64,000 nucleotides of DNA from NCBI GenBank assembly GCA_036936605.1, contig JAUPFV010000002.1, positions 215,629,046 to 215,693,045 on the forward strand, read 5' to 3'. Source of the stretch: Limnanthes douglasii subsp. nivea. Lineage: Eukaryota > Streptophyta > Magnoliopsida > Brassicales > Limnanthaceae. The notes under the pieces are model-generated. The model did no database searches, was not told the DNA's origin, and saw only the letters and a program-made list of their open reading frames with translations. Position numbers and translations under genes: made by a program. Every line of letters begins with the position of its first letter. Position 1 is the stretch's first letter. Positions 43,356-55,579 of this stretch are shown here, in pieces.

Positions 43356-44115
43356 TCATTGGGAGATTAAAGTGCTGCCGGTTTCCGGCACCTCATCTTT
43401 AGTTTTGTCATAAATGGTGACAACATTCTCCTTCAAATCTGCAAACCACTCCGGTTGGACCCAAGGTCCTCGTTTATATCTGGTCTGCTGGCTCTGAGCT
43501 GGATTTGGGTGGGATTGAGTCGGTTTGGCCCTGTTGGACCCCTGTCCGGTTTCTTTGGCCTTGTATCCGGACTGGTTCCGGTTTGGAGCAGCTGGGGCAG
43601 ACCTCACCTGTCTGTGTACCCTAGTCTTCTTTGTTTCATCCATGTTGATGTGCTTTCCTACCTGATTTAGCAAACCATCCCAGGTCATGGCCTTCTTCCT
43701 TGTTACTGAATCAGCTAGATTCTCAGGGTTTAACCCTTGTCTCAAAGAAGCTATTGTTACTTGCTCAAAGCAATCAGCTAACCCATATTTGGTATTTACG
43801 AACCGGGTTATATAGTATTTTAGTGACTCATTTGGCTCTTGGGCACAATGGATAATAGTATCCCCATTACCCTTCACCTTTTTACTCCCCAGAAACTGCC
43901 TTCGGAAGGCAACCCAAAATGTGTTGAAGTTTCTGATACAACCTTGTGACAAACTTATCCTTTGACTTTTCCTTTAAACCCATCTCTACCTTTTTAATGG
44001 CCCTCAACGTTTCTATTTCAGCTCTCAACTTATCTCGTTCTTCGGTGGTGTATTCATTATTTCCCCCAACCACCTCCACCAAAGGTGGTGGAATTGTTTG
44101 CTCGTTTGGATCCAT
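43356..44115 (-). pseudogene. gag: Tat2 gag with internal deletion
   Basis: The first frame (44115-43882) gives the charged N-terminus (MDPNEQTIPPPLVEVVGG). It then jumps to the second half of the gag domain (SQGCIRNFNTFWVAFRRQFL, 43952-43356), with the serine-rich, basic and first gag segments missing relative to Tat1, about 0.5 kb. The C-terminal part (KRGPWVQPEWFADLKENV) is intact to 43356, where a frameshift cuts before the zinc-knuckle-like motif. Confidence 0.82.
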
Positions 44116-44186
44116 CCGAACAGGGTTTCTTACTGATTTTGTATGCTACATTCTGGTACCTTCTTCTCCCACTGTGGTTGCCAATT

Positions 44187-44538
44187 TGGTGAGGTTTATT
44201 TTAAGTTGAGGGTAATTTTGTCAAATGTTTTTGAAAGTTTAGATAGTATTAAATGCTTGGGTGTTTAGTAGTGAGAGATTTGAGCTGTCTGGTTGTATTA
44301 AATGTTCATTACCCCCATTAATGAAAGTAGTTGGGATATTTATACCCTTAATTGTGGACCCATGGGCTTTCGGGTCGAATTATGGAACTGGGTCAAGTTT
44401 AAGGACTCATTTACTTATTAAGGTGTTTAGTCATTTTTTATTTTTGTCATGTCCGGATAGTTCAGTGGCAAGTTTTTGTTCGAATTGCCTTTGTCCAGAA
44501 ACCTTAGTAGGTAGTGGTTAAGTTATCCGGACTCATCA
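44187..44538 (-). repeat. 5' LTR of Tat2
   Basis: 352 bp, + strand TGGTGAGG...CTCATCA. It is shorter than the 3' LTR by one internal gap of about 27 bp at an AAG repeat. Confidence 0.92.
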
Positions 44539-44543
44539 AACGT
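44539..44543. repeat. Target-site duplication of Tat2, right copy
   Basis: AACGT, identical to 37241-37245. Confidence 0.85.
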
Positions 44544-46715
44544 ATGCGCGAGTTTAAACATGGTACGAATCTAGCTCGTATGAACTTCGGCTTTGAATCT
44601 AATACAATTATGAACAAAAATATAGTATTCATAAATGTAATAGGTTATTAGTGTATTGTTCTTTACCCTAATAACACATAAAAAAGAATTAATACATCAT
44701 TTTTTAAATTTATAAGCAATTCTCAACTTTTTTTTATGAATTTTATTTTTTTGTTTATGGGTCTAATTTATTTATTTTATTAATTACTAAATGCAATATG
44801 AAATATACACATAAAACAATGTCAAGTAATAATTATGAATTTGTTAAAAAAATGATATTTGTTGTAAGATCTATGAATCCACCAAATCAATAAAAACTTG
44901 TATAAAAATTATTTATATGAATTAACTTATAATAGAATATGAGCCGTTAAAAATCGAATTGTTTCGTAAACAAAATCTATGAAAAACACTCACAATTTTT
45001 TAAAACAAGTTAACAAATAAAACATTAATGACCTATTAATAAATTTTAAAAATATATTGTTTTTATATGTATAATTTCATATAGGATTGTTACGATGTTA
45101 TTCTTGTTTTCTTTCATATTTTTTTATTTATTTCTCAAACCTCAATTTTAAGGAGTTTTAAGTTTTTTTTGTGACAAAGAGTGTTGTGAGCCATATTGAG
45201 ATATTCTCAAGCTTATTTCATGAACTTATAGTTCATGACCATTATAGTACTACGAGTCATTGAAAAATCAGTGAAGCTAATTTTTTAATGTTTATTTTTT
45301 TCTTCATGTTATACAACATGTCCAATATCTTTAATGAGACTTTTTATTACAGAGATCATCATTTTGCCGTTGCATTTCCAAAAAAAATAAAACGAGTGAA
45401 TATACTTTTTATAAAGAAAAAAATCAAAAAGAATTATAGAAACAAATCAATTGATTAACTATTGTAGAATGAGTGAAGATACTTCAAATCATTGACCTGT
45501 AGCATTTGTTTTGTATATTTTTTACTTATGATCTTATTCAAGTAAATTTTGCACAATCTTAAAAATTATAGAAAAATATAAATATAAATGATGGATTAAC
45601 GTTAAATATACATATAAAAATACAGTTTTTCACCCATATAAATATTGATAAGAGAATCGGGTGCTCGAAAATTATTCAGAATTGTTAAAAATGATATATC
45701 TGAATATATAGAAAATTTGATAAGCTTCAAACATAGTAGAAACCAAACTTCAAATTTAAATTATTATATAACAATATTACCCTATTATATACGTTATAGT
45801 TTTGGTAAATTAATTGCCATGTTATAAATTATATAATCTCAATGGAATACCTCCAAATATTACAAAATAATTGTATAAGTACAGTTGAGATTATAACAAA
45901 AAAAATATAATAACAAGATGAAACAAAATTATATGAAAAATGTGTCATATAATATTATATGACTTATGGAAAATCATGTGCGCAATTTTAAATTGATGAT
46001 CTTGATATTTTTTATAAAATAATATATTGGTCGCGATTTACATCATTCAGCTGAAACAAACAATAATTTGTATCGGTTTCGTATTCTTAAGATCAATTAA
46101 ATTGAAAATAACGTCATGTCATCTACTATCCACACGTTTACTAAAGTAATCGTAATAACAATATAATATGTTATATATGTCTTAAATGAGTTGTACAATA
46201 AAAAACCAAACTACCATGCAAAATTGAGATGTAAACACATTAACAATATAAAAAAACTAAGTTTCATATATTTTAACACGTCTTGTCCTCTGAGTAAACT
46301 CACTGTTACAATATTATGTAATACACACTCCTTAAAAACCAAACTTCTCCAAAACAATCCCACAAACACAAGACATGCATCAAACAAATTAATTATTCTT
46401 TAAAAAAAATTCATTGTTACACAATCAAAACAAAATAATAATAATAACTATTTGTAGAAATAACAATATATATGGGCGGTAAGTCTTACTTTTCCATTTA
46501 TTTTCTTCAAACAATTCCACCATGGTCAAAACCAAAAAAGTTCAATGATCGCTCAAGCATGTAAAACCTAGAAAAAAAGTGAGACTCAACAACACCAAAT
46601 AATATCGATAATTTACAAGGGACATAGCCAACCTATATCTTAGCTTTATCTGGTGTAACAAGGACAATTAGTCGATCCTAAGTCTTTTCCTCATAAAGGA
46701 AAGCAGTGAGGGTGA
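44544..46715. other. Very AT-rich intergenic stretch
   Basis: No supportable gene, LTR or repeat pair. Short frames present here look like chance. Confidence 0.5.
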
Positions 46716-47248
46716 TCAAACCCCTAATGTATCTCGTGAAGTTGAAGTTGTAGCAATACCAGACCCTGAAACCCTCCAAAAATAGGCTCTCCTCATTGTA
46801 ATGAATATTGTGGAAAGTGACACAAGCATATATCATTCTATAGACAACATACAAATTTCACGTGCTCGTGAAAAGCATCATGTACCAAATAAACATGTAG
46901 AGAAACAAGTAGAGGACTTTGATGCTTAAATCAAAGAACAATATGACAAACTGAATGTTGCACTGCAGCTTCAAATAAGCGATCGTTTCCAGTACCAGGC
47001 ACACTACAACATGAAAACTCTATAGGATTGTGTTAATCTTTCTGTTGGCATCACTCGCAATGAGGATGCCACCGATCATTATTTTCAGGGAAAGATCAAC
47101 GAAACCTCGATCAACCAGCTTGAGAAATCAATTCTCAAACATCAGGATACGACATCCATGGCTATATCGTATCCTTTTATTCCATCAATCGGTGTCAATA
47201 AAGATAATCTAGCCCACCATTCCTCGTTTTCCTTATTATGCATGTAAT
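46716..47248 (+). pseudogene. Unidentified coding relic
   Basis: One + frame carries only about three stops in roughly 178 codons although the sequence is AT-rich. It reads like protein: REVEVVAIPDPETLQ, then AREKHHVPNKHVEKQVEDFD, LQLQISDRFQYQAHYN, and NETSINQLEKSILKHQD. The composition (Glu/Lys/Gln) suggests a helical protein. I do not recognise the family. It lies upstream of the L1 element and could be an older element's ORF or a host-gene fragment. Confidence 0.33.
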
Positions 47249-48179
47249 ATTAGGGTTAATGACACTTTAACCATGTTTGTTGTACCCATTCACACCCCCT
47301 CCACCCCTCCATTTCGCCTGGATCAGATTCTTCAAGCCTAGTTTCCATAATAATGCGCATCCTAGCAGCTCAACAATAATGCACATCATAGCAGCTCAAC
47401 AATTATCTCTTACCGTTACTTCAAATTAACTCACAAACTGTCACCACAACTCTATTATTAGATCTCTTATAATTTAAGCCCACCAAAAAACTTATTTATG
47501 TCTTCATCATGGGCCTCTGCCAGATTTTTAACATTTATACTAAGACAAAGCAAAATGGCACAAGCCCATCCCCCCTCCCCCACTTATCCTTTAATACCAT
47601 CTCAAAAAACCTCGAAATTAGACTAACTAATAGTATGCCTAACATCAAACACCTTTCTCTCAGTCAATATGTAATCTCAAATCATTTACACAAACCTTAC
47701 TCTTCACTATTTTTTTTCAACTCAAAATTTTAAACCTTTTAACTAAATATGATTCAAATCCCTAATCGTCGCACCACCATCCCTTGAACCTACTTTACCA
47801 TTACATTGGTGTACCATCCACCTAACCAAGCTTTGAACTATTCATTTCTCTGGATATTTTGATCATTTATCACATTCATTGACCACCTACGACCACAAAA
47901 TTCGTGGTAATTCCACCTCGACTATGATAAAAAACATCAAGGGACCTAGAACTCTCAAATATTAGTTGTACTTTTTTTTTATTTAGCAACCTCTCGTATG
48001 AGTTCCCCCTTCCATCGTAACCAACCCTCAAACCTACCTTCTTTAATCTAGTCTCACTCTTTAATAAATAGGCTAATAGACCCATACCTCCCACAACTTA
48101 CACTATCTTTTATTTACACTCTTTATTAAATTTACAATCACATTTCGTCCTTAATCCCACTTCATTCATCCTATAAGTA
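47249..48179. other. Non-coding stretch upstream of the L1 ORF1
   Basis: No coding frame I can support. It could include the L1 5' UTR. A duplicated short phrase (CATC.TAGCAGCTCAACAATAAT) lies near 47358-47402. Confidence 0.4.
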
Positions 48180-48960
48180 CTCTATAAATAAAATAGTTGT
48201 TCCCTCATATGGAATAAATGATTATTCAAACTCTTTGTGCAAATTCCTCACATGTTACATCATCGCGAAAAAACCTGCTCATATTAAAGTGTATTTCATA
48301 GCTGAAGTCTATAAATCTCATTTTGGGATAAAAGAATACAAAATTAACCTAGTGAGGTAATAAAATTTTAAGTTCCAATCATATGACCACACGAAAATAG
48401 TACTGAAAAAAGTCTCATGGCATTTTGTTGCGTATCTGATTATCTTAAAGAAATGGAAATTAGTGCCATCGTCAGAGACACACTCAAATAAATTCCCTTG
48501 TATATCGAATTCCACAATCTTTCTCAAAATCTTTAGACGTCCAAGGGGCTCAAGTACATCGATAGTATCATGGAAAATTCCAATATATGTAAGTAAGATA
48601 ACCAAGAGTCGTATTAATCTAAGTTTTCCTAGGTTTATATTGTAATAAAATCCACCATTGAATTCTCAAATTAGATCTCAATCAAATGCTTGGGAAGTCA
48701 ATATCATAGAGTTAGAATATAAATCAGTCCCCCATCTGTGAAAAAATACAAAACTTTTGGTCATATATCTTCTATTTGTAAAAATACCAACTCCTCTAGA
48801 TAATTCATTGGCGTTCATGAGTTTATTCACACACTTATAAGAGAGAAATTGGTTCAGCCTTAAAATAGTATAACCGATACCATCCATGATCTTTATGAAT
48901 AGGGATATACATATGAAACTTAGGTCTTTACAATCAATGATGAATGTCATGTACCACTAT
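48180..48960 (+). pseudogene. L1-A ORF1 relic
   Basis: Read with frame changes, IPIYVSKITKSRINLSFPR (near 48570-48640) matches the conserved region before the zinc knuckle of plant L1 ORF1. VNIIELEYKSVPHLC..YKTFGHISSIC (near 48690-48779) is the knuckle itself, with one Cys changed to Tyr and a 1-base slip after the first Cys. ORF1 proteins bind the LINE RNA. The N-terminal part is unclear. Confidence 0.55.
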
Positions 48961-49149
48961 CCTTGCTACTTCAGCTCAAGCCCAACAACCATCTAACTCG
49001 ATGGAAAGTGACTCAAACAAGGAAACCAAAGTCTCAACCAATAAAGAGGGGGTCAACTTACCACAAGTATAAAATTTCCAAATTGTATCAAATATAGTAA
49101 GTAATGAAATTATCATTGACCATTAGTAATCTTATTGTAAGTATTTCTA

Positions 49150-50783
49150 TTATGATAACCGCAACATGAAATGTTTATTGGTTAAATGACCCAATCCGGT
49201 AAAAATATGTGACTAAATTTATCTTTAATAGTCATATTACTCTAATTAGTTTCCTCGAGACTAAAGTGCAAGAACCAAACTCAGAATCCATTATCCAAGT
49301 GGTTCTATTCTAACACTACATAACCAACTGCGCGTCCCACCCTCTATATATAATTTGGATTACATGAAATCCTAACGTTTTTCTATATCAACTGACAAAC
49401 AATCCTCTGGATATATAAATTATAATATTAACCATATTGATACTTTTATTCATTTATCTCTCGCAATAATTTATACCTTTAATGATTATTTAGACCAAAT
49501 ACCCTTATGAAATTATATGAATTCCATATCATCCAGTCTCAACAAGATCCCTTCAGTTGTTTTAGAAAATTTTAATGTTATCCATACACATGAGCTTCAG
49601 AACTCATAAATTATTCCATAATGGACTTCAACAGTTGTTGCTCTCATTGCAAACTTAATGACTTTATGGGTCACTAGCTTCCGATATTCATGCTCAAATA
49701 AGTAATCCAACAATCCCACCTCTTTCAAAATCATTTGCGTTCTTATGAAAACTATTTGAGATAACTCGTTCTCAATCTTTTACGCCTATTATGGAATCCG
49801 TAGAACCTCAGACCATATAATAGTTACCCACCATCTTGTTTTACGACATCTCTTCTTAAAGAAACCCTTTTTTAACATGAAGCAAACTCACCCAGATTGC
49901 AACAAAATTATATCTACAAACTGGATTCTTCCCATTAAATGTTTAGGCATATTTGTCATCACCGTTAGACTCATTCATCTCTAAAAATACCTAAACAACC
50001 TCAACCATTGTGAATTATGTGATATTATTAGTCAAGTTTTGGAATATACCTTGCATCAGTCTCACTCAACCACTCTCTCATTTTTGCCAAAATATAGGCA
50101 TCCAAAAACTTCATTTTCCTTAGTGGGCCTGAAAGATTATTCTTCAAATAATAATATTGGGAAGCATGGCTTAAACTATGAGACTAAAACATAAAATTAT
50201 TCCGCAACAATCTCAAACCTATATTCTCTAAAACAAAAATTACATTCATCCATGACAGTTACATACCCAATAGGAATTCCCTTTCAAGCGTAGTAAATGC
50301 TTTATGAACCATTTCTCACACCTTATTGGCAAGGAAAACGCTCAAAGATACCTTCGTCTGGACATGATCACCTCTATAATATACATTACATGCAACCCTT
50401 GTAACAATAATCATACGATCTAACTAATTACTAATTTAAAAATAAAAAATGTACTATTTGGTATCGATATAACCAGATATTTTATACCATATAGATATAA
50501 TTTTAGCTCATTCAAATATTTATATCCACTATAGGCAATAAATTATGTATATGAATCCATGATTTCTTCATTATAACATCCTGGATCCAAATTAAAATAA
50601 AACCCAAATTTCTATAATTTCTAAATTGGATAACCCCTCATCTAAGGCAGAATTCATACCTATTACATGTTGTAGTGTAACCTATAAAGTAATAAAAACA
50701 TGGTTAATCATATATAAGACTTTATTTTTCCTTTATTGATATGTCTCAATATGTCCGTCCACATATGTGGTATCTCTCATAAC
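49150..50783 (+). pseudogene. L1-A ORF2 relic: endonuclease and start of RT
   Basis: The N-terminus of the AP-type endonuclease is readable: NVYWLNDPIR near 49170, with TGA where Trp is expected before it, then SHITLISFLETKV near 49240, which holds the metal-binding Glu. The domain ends with FNSCCSHCKLNDFMGH near 49630-49680. The linker before RT (FFNMKQTHPDCNKIISTNWI, NNLNHCELCDIISQV) spans 49870-50040, EAWLKL and IKLFRNNL follow near 50150-50200, and EFIPITCCSVTYKVIK near 50650-50695 begins RT. It stops at the Tat3 5' LTR. Confidence 0.7.
50779..50783. repeat. Probable target-site duplication of Tat3, left copy
   Basis: ATAAC. The right side reads AAAAT (60226-60230), three of five matching. 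Collapsing them as ATAAC gives a continuous L1 RT motif SHNIL across the junction, which supports a mutated duplication. Confidence 0.4.
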
Positions 50784-51081
50784 TGATAATGAAGTAGAAA
50801 TCCAGGGACTAGACTGTAAATAATATAAGTTTAATGGGACAATTCTTATTATGTATTTCTATTGAGGACTAAGGGAAATTTATCCATTTATGTAACCGTT
50901 TTTAGTATTGAACTAAGTCCTATAGCCTCTATATAAAGGCAGGGGCTAAACCAATAAAAGAGTTGAACACTATTTGATTGAACTCGATTGTGTTCTGACT
51001 TTCTCTCTCTAAAATTCTTTCTCTCACTAAAACGCACGTATTACCTTTTCCTAAGACAATTAACAACAATTGAACTCACCA
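50784..51081 (+). repeat. 5' LTR of Tat3
   Basis: 298 bp, TGATAATGAAG...CTCACCA, with TATATAAAGG at 50930-50939. Matches 59920-60225. Confidence 0.9.
50930..50939 (+). promoter_or_regulatory. TATA box in the Tat3 LTR
   Basis: TATATAAAGG, conserved in the 3' LTR at 60065-60074. Confidence 0.7.
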
Positions 51082-51082
51082 A

Positions 51083-51100
51083 ATTGGTGACTTCATTGGG
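51083..51100 (+). other. Putative primer binding site of Tat3
   Basis: ATTGGTGACTTCATTGGG follows the LTR; it corresponds in place and partly in sequence to the Tat1 site at 1485. The tRNA is not assigned. Confidence 0.5.
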
Positions 51101-51175
51101 GATCAAGCAAAGAATCAGTATTTTACTTGTTTGAATTTGATTTAACCTTCTTAATTTCTCATTTGAATTCTTATA

Positions 51176-52660
51176 ATGAATCCTAAAAGCAATCCATCAG
51201 TTCGATCCGCGATGGAAACGTTAAGAAATGATTTGCAAAGAAATGAAAACAGACCGGATGGATATGTTCTTATCCAAACGCAATCGGATATTGAAATGTG
51301 CATGAACCAACTCTTGGATAAAATAAATACGCTGAACGAGAAATACAAACAAAGAGAACAAGAAATTCACTCAGCGAAGCTTAAATCCAAGGTGCGGCAA
51401 GTAAACGAGAAAACTAAGATAGGAAAATAGTCTAGTCGATCTTGTACCGATCGGCATGTTATGAGTGAGCTAGAAAAAAGCGCACTTCAAAGCTCCGGAA
51501 GAGCGTTATTCTTCTCGAAAAGAGAAAAAATACAAACAGAAATATGTAGCCTCTAGTGACGAAGAGGTGAAAAGTTCTGCATCAGACTTTAAGATGTATA
51601 AGAGTTCTTCGAATGAGGAACCAGAAAGAGAACAGCCAAGGAAGCATAAAAATGAACATAAATCTAAAGGGAAAATATTCTTCGTTGCTTGAGAGAATCT
51701 ACTTGGTGTGAGGGGAATAGATCGAATCAATATGCTGAGACTGATCAAAATCTGTATGCAATCATGAGGACTGATGATCAGTATGTGTAAGGTGTCGATT
51801 GAAGGAACTCTCCATTAACAAGTTAGATTCGATCCAAACACTTCTGAAGCATTTTGATATTGCTACGATGGAAAATTTCAATGGGATGCAAGATCCAGAT
51901 GATCACATCAAACTGTTCAAGAACTACATAATGAATTTCGAAGATGACGATCGGCTGGTGTGTCGTGCTTTTTCACAAACTTTCAAAGGAACATCATTAA
52001 AATGGTACAACCAGATTCCGAGGGGATCCGTTTCAAATTTCAGGGAATTCTATAGTGTTTTTCGAAGGCACTTTGTTCGAAGTAAGGAGATGAGAGTGAA
52101 TAGAGATACTATCAGGTGGCCAATAACTAAGGTCAAACCTTAAATGGTAATCAGCAGTCACGTTCGAAGAATAATAATTTGCCACCTCGAACGGGTGGAT
52201 ATTCAAATCATGCTCTATCATATAATTACAACAGATCGAGGCTGAATCAGTGGATTAGGCCAGAGTACTATGCAGACTTGACAGACAGCGTGGCTGCAAT
52301 TTTTGACAAGAACAAGAGCTTCGTAAATTTTAAGAAACCAGCTCCAATAAATAGGCCAATGGAGGAGCGGAATAAAAAATATTGCAGGCATCATGAGGGC
52401 ATCAAACATGATACTAATGATTGCATCTTATCGAAAAAAAGTTCAAATCTTGATTGAAAATGGGGAGCTCTTGATTTATGTGAAGTCACAAGGGAGCGGG
52501 TCGAAAAATCCAGCATCGACTTCACGGCCGGCTAACCCAACTGCACCAGCTGAGAATTTAATGATTTTAGATTTGAAGGCTGAGGAACTTGATGCCTCTT
52601 CGGAATATTTGGATAAGGATCCAGACAGGTTAATCTTAATGGTTGTTGAAGAGCCAGTAT
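51176..52660 (+). pseudogene. gag: Tat3 gag (several frames)
   Basis: The first frame (51176-51430) has a helical N-terminus. A Ser/Glu/Lys-rich segment follows in another frame (51510-51690). The gag domain (ENFNGMQDPDDHIKLFKNYI, CRAFSQTFKGTSLKWYNQIP) is at 51799-52143, and a C-terminal segment (RPEYYADLTDSV) at 52179-52457. The latter carries an intact zinc-knuckle-like CRHHEGIKHDTNDC, whose equivalents in Tat1 have lost their Cys residues. Stops at 51428 and 52141 and several frameshifts break it. Confidence 0.8.
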
Positions 52661-52799
52661 AGAAATGGCGTGTGGGAGACTTGTGTGAATTTTTTGATAC
52701 ATTGGCTATTTCCGGAGATGATTTAATGGCTTGAAATATTGACAGCTTGAGGAAGAGGCGTGTTGTCAATTTGACGACTCAAATTAAAGGAAAATATCT

Positions 52800-53342
52800 A
52801 CTCACTTATATGGAAAAAAGGCCATTTCTTTCACCTTATTCGACGAGGATGATTTGCGAGGCACGGCGGGGCCGCATGAAGATGCGGTAGTTATTGGTGC
52901 AGAAGTGGCTAGTATTGAAATTTGATGTATGCTTATAGACACCAACAGTTCTGCAAATGTCCTCTTCAAAATTACTTATGACAAAATGCGGAACCCTCAT
53001 TGAATTTCTCAATCGGAGCGTACAATCATAGGGTTTACAGGTGTGATAGCTCGAGTGATTGGGGAATTTGAAAGGGAAGCGAGTTTTGAAAAATGACCTT
53101 TCAAGAAGAAAGTCTAAGTGATTTTTTATGGTGCTAGACTGTCTCACGAGCTACAATGCAATTTTTGGAAGGTCTTGGCTTTCTATAATATATGGGGTTG
53201 TGTCGACAGTTACGAATATTTTAAGTATGTGGTACGGGATCGTATTGGGGTCGTTCGAAACGACCAGAAACTAGCAAGAGAGTGTTATGCCACTGCACTT
53301 CGGATCCGGGGATCCAGCAGTGAAGATTTAATGAATGAATAG
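52800..53342 (+). pseudogene. pol: Tat3 pol: protease region with altered active site
   Basis: FDEDDLRG, GPHEDAVVIGAE and CMLIDTNSSANVLF are readable. The active-site triad is D-T-N (52938-52946) instead of D-T/S-G, so the protease would be inactive even without the stops. The C-terminal GRSWL motif lies near 53168 and the ECYATAL segment near 53282. Confidence 0.8.
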
Positions 53343-53599
53343 CAGTCAGAGGGGTTAACCTCAGATTTAGAAGAAAGAGTTGACGATCCGAGGGAAACCA
53401 CAGGGTCTTTAACAGTAACTGAAGAAATTGAGGAGTATATTTTTTCGGAAGGAAGAGTGCTTCGAATCGAAACCTTACTGGACACACTTTTAAGCCAACA
53501 ACTGCTAGAATTTTTGTATTTTAACTTGGACGTTTTCGGTTGGAGAAAACGGAGGATATGACAGGAGTACCAATCAAGGTAATTCGTCATAGTTTGGCT

Positions 53600-54540
53600 A
53601 TTAGAAGGTAAAACCAGTAATTCAGAAAAGAAGGGCATTCTCTTGGGGGAAGGCGGAAGCAATTGTTTCCGAGGTGGATCGGTTATCCAAGGTCGGACAT
53701 ATAAGGGAGTCACGGTATCCTTTATGGACGGCGAATCCAATAGTGGTAAAAAAGAAAAATGGGAAGTGGAGAATATGTGTGGATTTTACAGACTTGAATC
53801 GAGCATGTCCTAAAGATCCATTTCCTGTTCCTCGAATGGATTAACTGATTGATTCCACCTCGGGAAATAAAATACTAACATTCATGGATGCTTTTGCTGG
53901 ATACAATCAGATTCAGATGGATCCAAATGACCAAGAATGTACGACTTTCATAATTGATAGAGGGTTGCATTGCTATAAGGTTGTGCCCTTTGGATTGAAA
54001 AACTTTGGAGCCACTTATCAAAAGTTGATGAACAAAGCCTTTTCCACTCAGATCGGAAGAAATATTGAGGTATATATAGATGATATGATGGTAAAAATTT
54101 TGAAGGATGATGCGCATCCGGAGGATTTATAGGAAACATTTTTGAATTTAAGGGAAATTAGATTAAATCTTAATCCTTAAAAGTTCACCTTCACAATTCG
54201 ATCAGGGAAGTTCTTGGGTTATATTATCAGTGAAAGAGAAATAGAGGCTGACCCGGAACAATTGAAGGCTCTAATAGCAATGAATTCGCCTCGATCTGTT
54301 AAAGAAGTGCAAATTCTGACAGGAAGGTTAGCAGCACTTAACCAATTTATTTCCAGATTTCCTGACAAATGCTTTCCTTTCTTTCAAGTTTTACAAGGAC
54401 TAAATAGATTTGAATGGACATCGAAGTGTGAGGCAGCATTTATAAGCATAAAAACTCGTTATCATCACCAGAGATTTTGTCAAAACCTCAAAGTGGAGAA
54501 AAGCTCTTTTTGTACATTGCGGTATAGGATTTTACACTAA
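53600..54540 (+). pseudogene. pol: Tat3 pol: reverse transcriptase
   Basis: VKKKNGKWRICVDF near 53750, FMDAFAGYNQIQMDP near 53884, PFGLKNFGATYQKL, and the catalytic YIDDMMVK (Tyr 54074, Asp-Asp 54080-54085), then FLGYIISE and LTGRLAALNQFISR to about 54360. Stops: TAA near 53842, TAG at 54130, TAA near 54178. Catalytic residues are kept. Confidence 0.88.
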
Positions 54541-54542
54541 GT

Positions 54543-55340
54543 GTGGTGTTAATAAGTGAAGATTCAGGTATTTTGAAGCCAGTGTACTATATCAGCAAAA
54601 GTATAGTGGCAGCAGAAAAAAGGTATTTGGAGCTGGAGATATTAGCATTAGCACTGGTGATTGATGCTATGAAAATGCGCCCCTATTTCCAAGCACATAC
54701 TATTGAAGTCCGAATTTCATTCTCTTAAAAAAATGTCTTGCAACGACTTGATATTTCGGGGAGGATGACCAAATGGTCAGTGGAGTTAGGAGATTATGAT
54801 ATTTTATTCATATCTCAAACTGCAATTAAAGCTCAAGCGTTGGCAGAATTTTTTTGTTGAGTTTCATTTTAACAGATAGGATATTGAAGAAATTAAAGAT
54901 TTTGCACCAGTGAATTCGAAGTGGATTGTTCGAACAGATAGAGGGTCAAGTATTTTAGGATGCAGTGCTAGGGTTCAATTAATAGCTCCAACTAGTGAAA
55001 CGATGATTTAATTCATCAAATTTGGTTTTCACGCTTTGAATAATAAAGCTGAATACGAAGCTGTTTTGGCAGGTTTGAGGTTGGCAAAAATATATGGAGC
55101 AACTTCAATTCGCTTAGAAACGGATTCTCAATTGGTAGCAACTTAAGTGTCTGGATTTTTCGAAGCAAGAGATGATTGCTTGATTTTATATCTTCGGAAG
55201 TTTCAGAACTTAATGTTACTATTCGATTACGTTGTTGTTGAATATGTTAGTCAATAAAGTAACATGGTGGCTGATTCTTTAGAAAATATTGCTTATAAGG
55301 AGGAATATCCTTGGATTTTGTTACAATAAAATCCTTTGAT
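54543..55340 (+). pseudogene. pol: Tat3 pol: both RNase H domains
   Basis: The first RNase H remains as GILKPVYYISKSIVAAEKRY and LEILALALVIDAMKMR (54543-54728). A tether follows (ISGRMTKWSVELGDYDI). The archaeal-type second RNase H then reads VRTDRGSS near 54930, NNKAEYEAVLAGL near 55040, LETDSQLVAT near 55120 and NMVADSLENIAY near 55260. Several stops. This copy shows what Tat1 and Tat2 have lost. Confidence 0.82.
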
Positions 55341-55579
55341 TTTGACTCAATCATATTAGTGTGAATGTGTATATGAACTTTTTATCACCTCTGATGCTGC
55401 CCGAGAAGATTGGCGAACGGATATTCTTAATTTTTTGACTCATGGAACATTGCCAGATGATACAAAGTTAGCCAAAAATTGAGAGGTAAAGCCTTCGGAT
55501 ACATAATTTTAGATGGGATTTTGTATAAGAAAGCATTAAGTAGGCCATTACTATGATGTCAAGATAGGCAATAATCATA

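Larger units (their letters stand above)
37246..44538 (-). mobile_element. Tat2: Ty3/gypsy Tat-type element lacking integrase
   Basis: 7,293 bp, gag-pol on minus, with LTRs 44187-44538 (5') and 37246-37624 (3') and a perfect AACGT duplication. LTR ends, primer site, purine tract, proteins and antisense gene all match Tat1. Two large deletions separate it from Tat1: about 0.5 kb inside gag, and everything from early in the second RNase H through integrase. The first RNase H is also missing. The antisense gene (38052-41003, +) remains nearly full length. Without integrase the copy could move only in trans. Confidence 0.93.

Noticed and set aside
44544..46715. Short frames of 60-70 codons in AT-rich DNA
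   Set aside because: Composition and length fit chance frames; no homology to any element in the window.
47876..48605. Minus-strand frames of 72 and 95 codons near the L1 start
   Set aside because: The + strand reads as L1 ORF1 with a zinc knuckle at the expected distance from ORF2; the minus frames show no family features.
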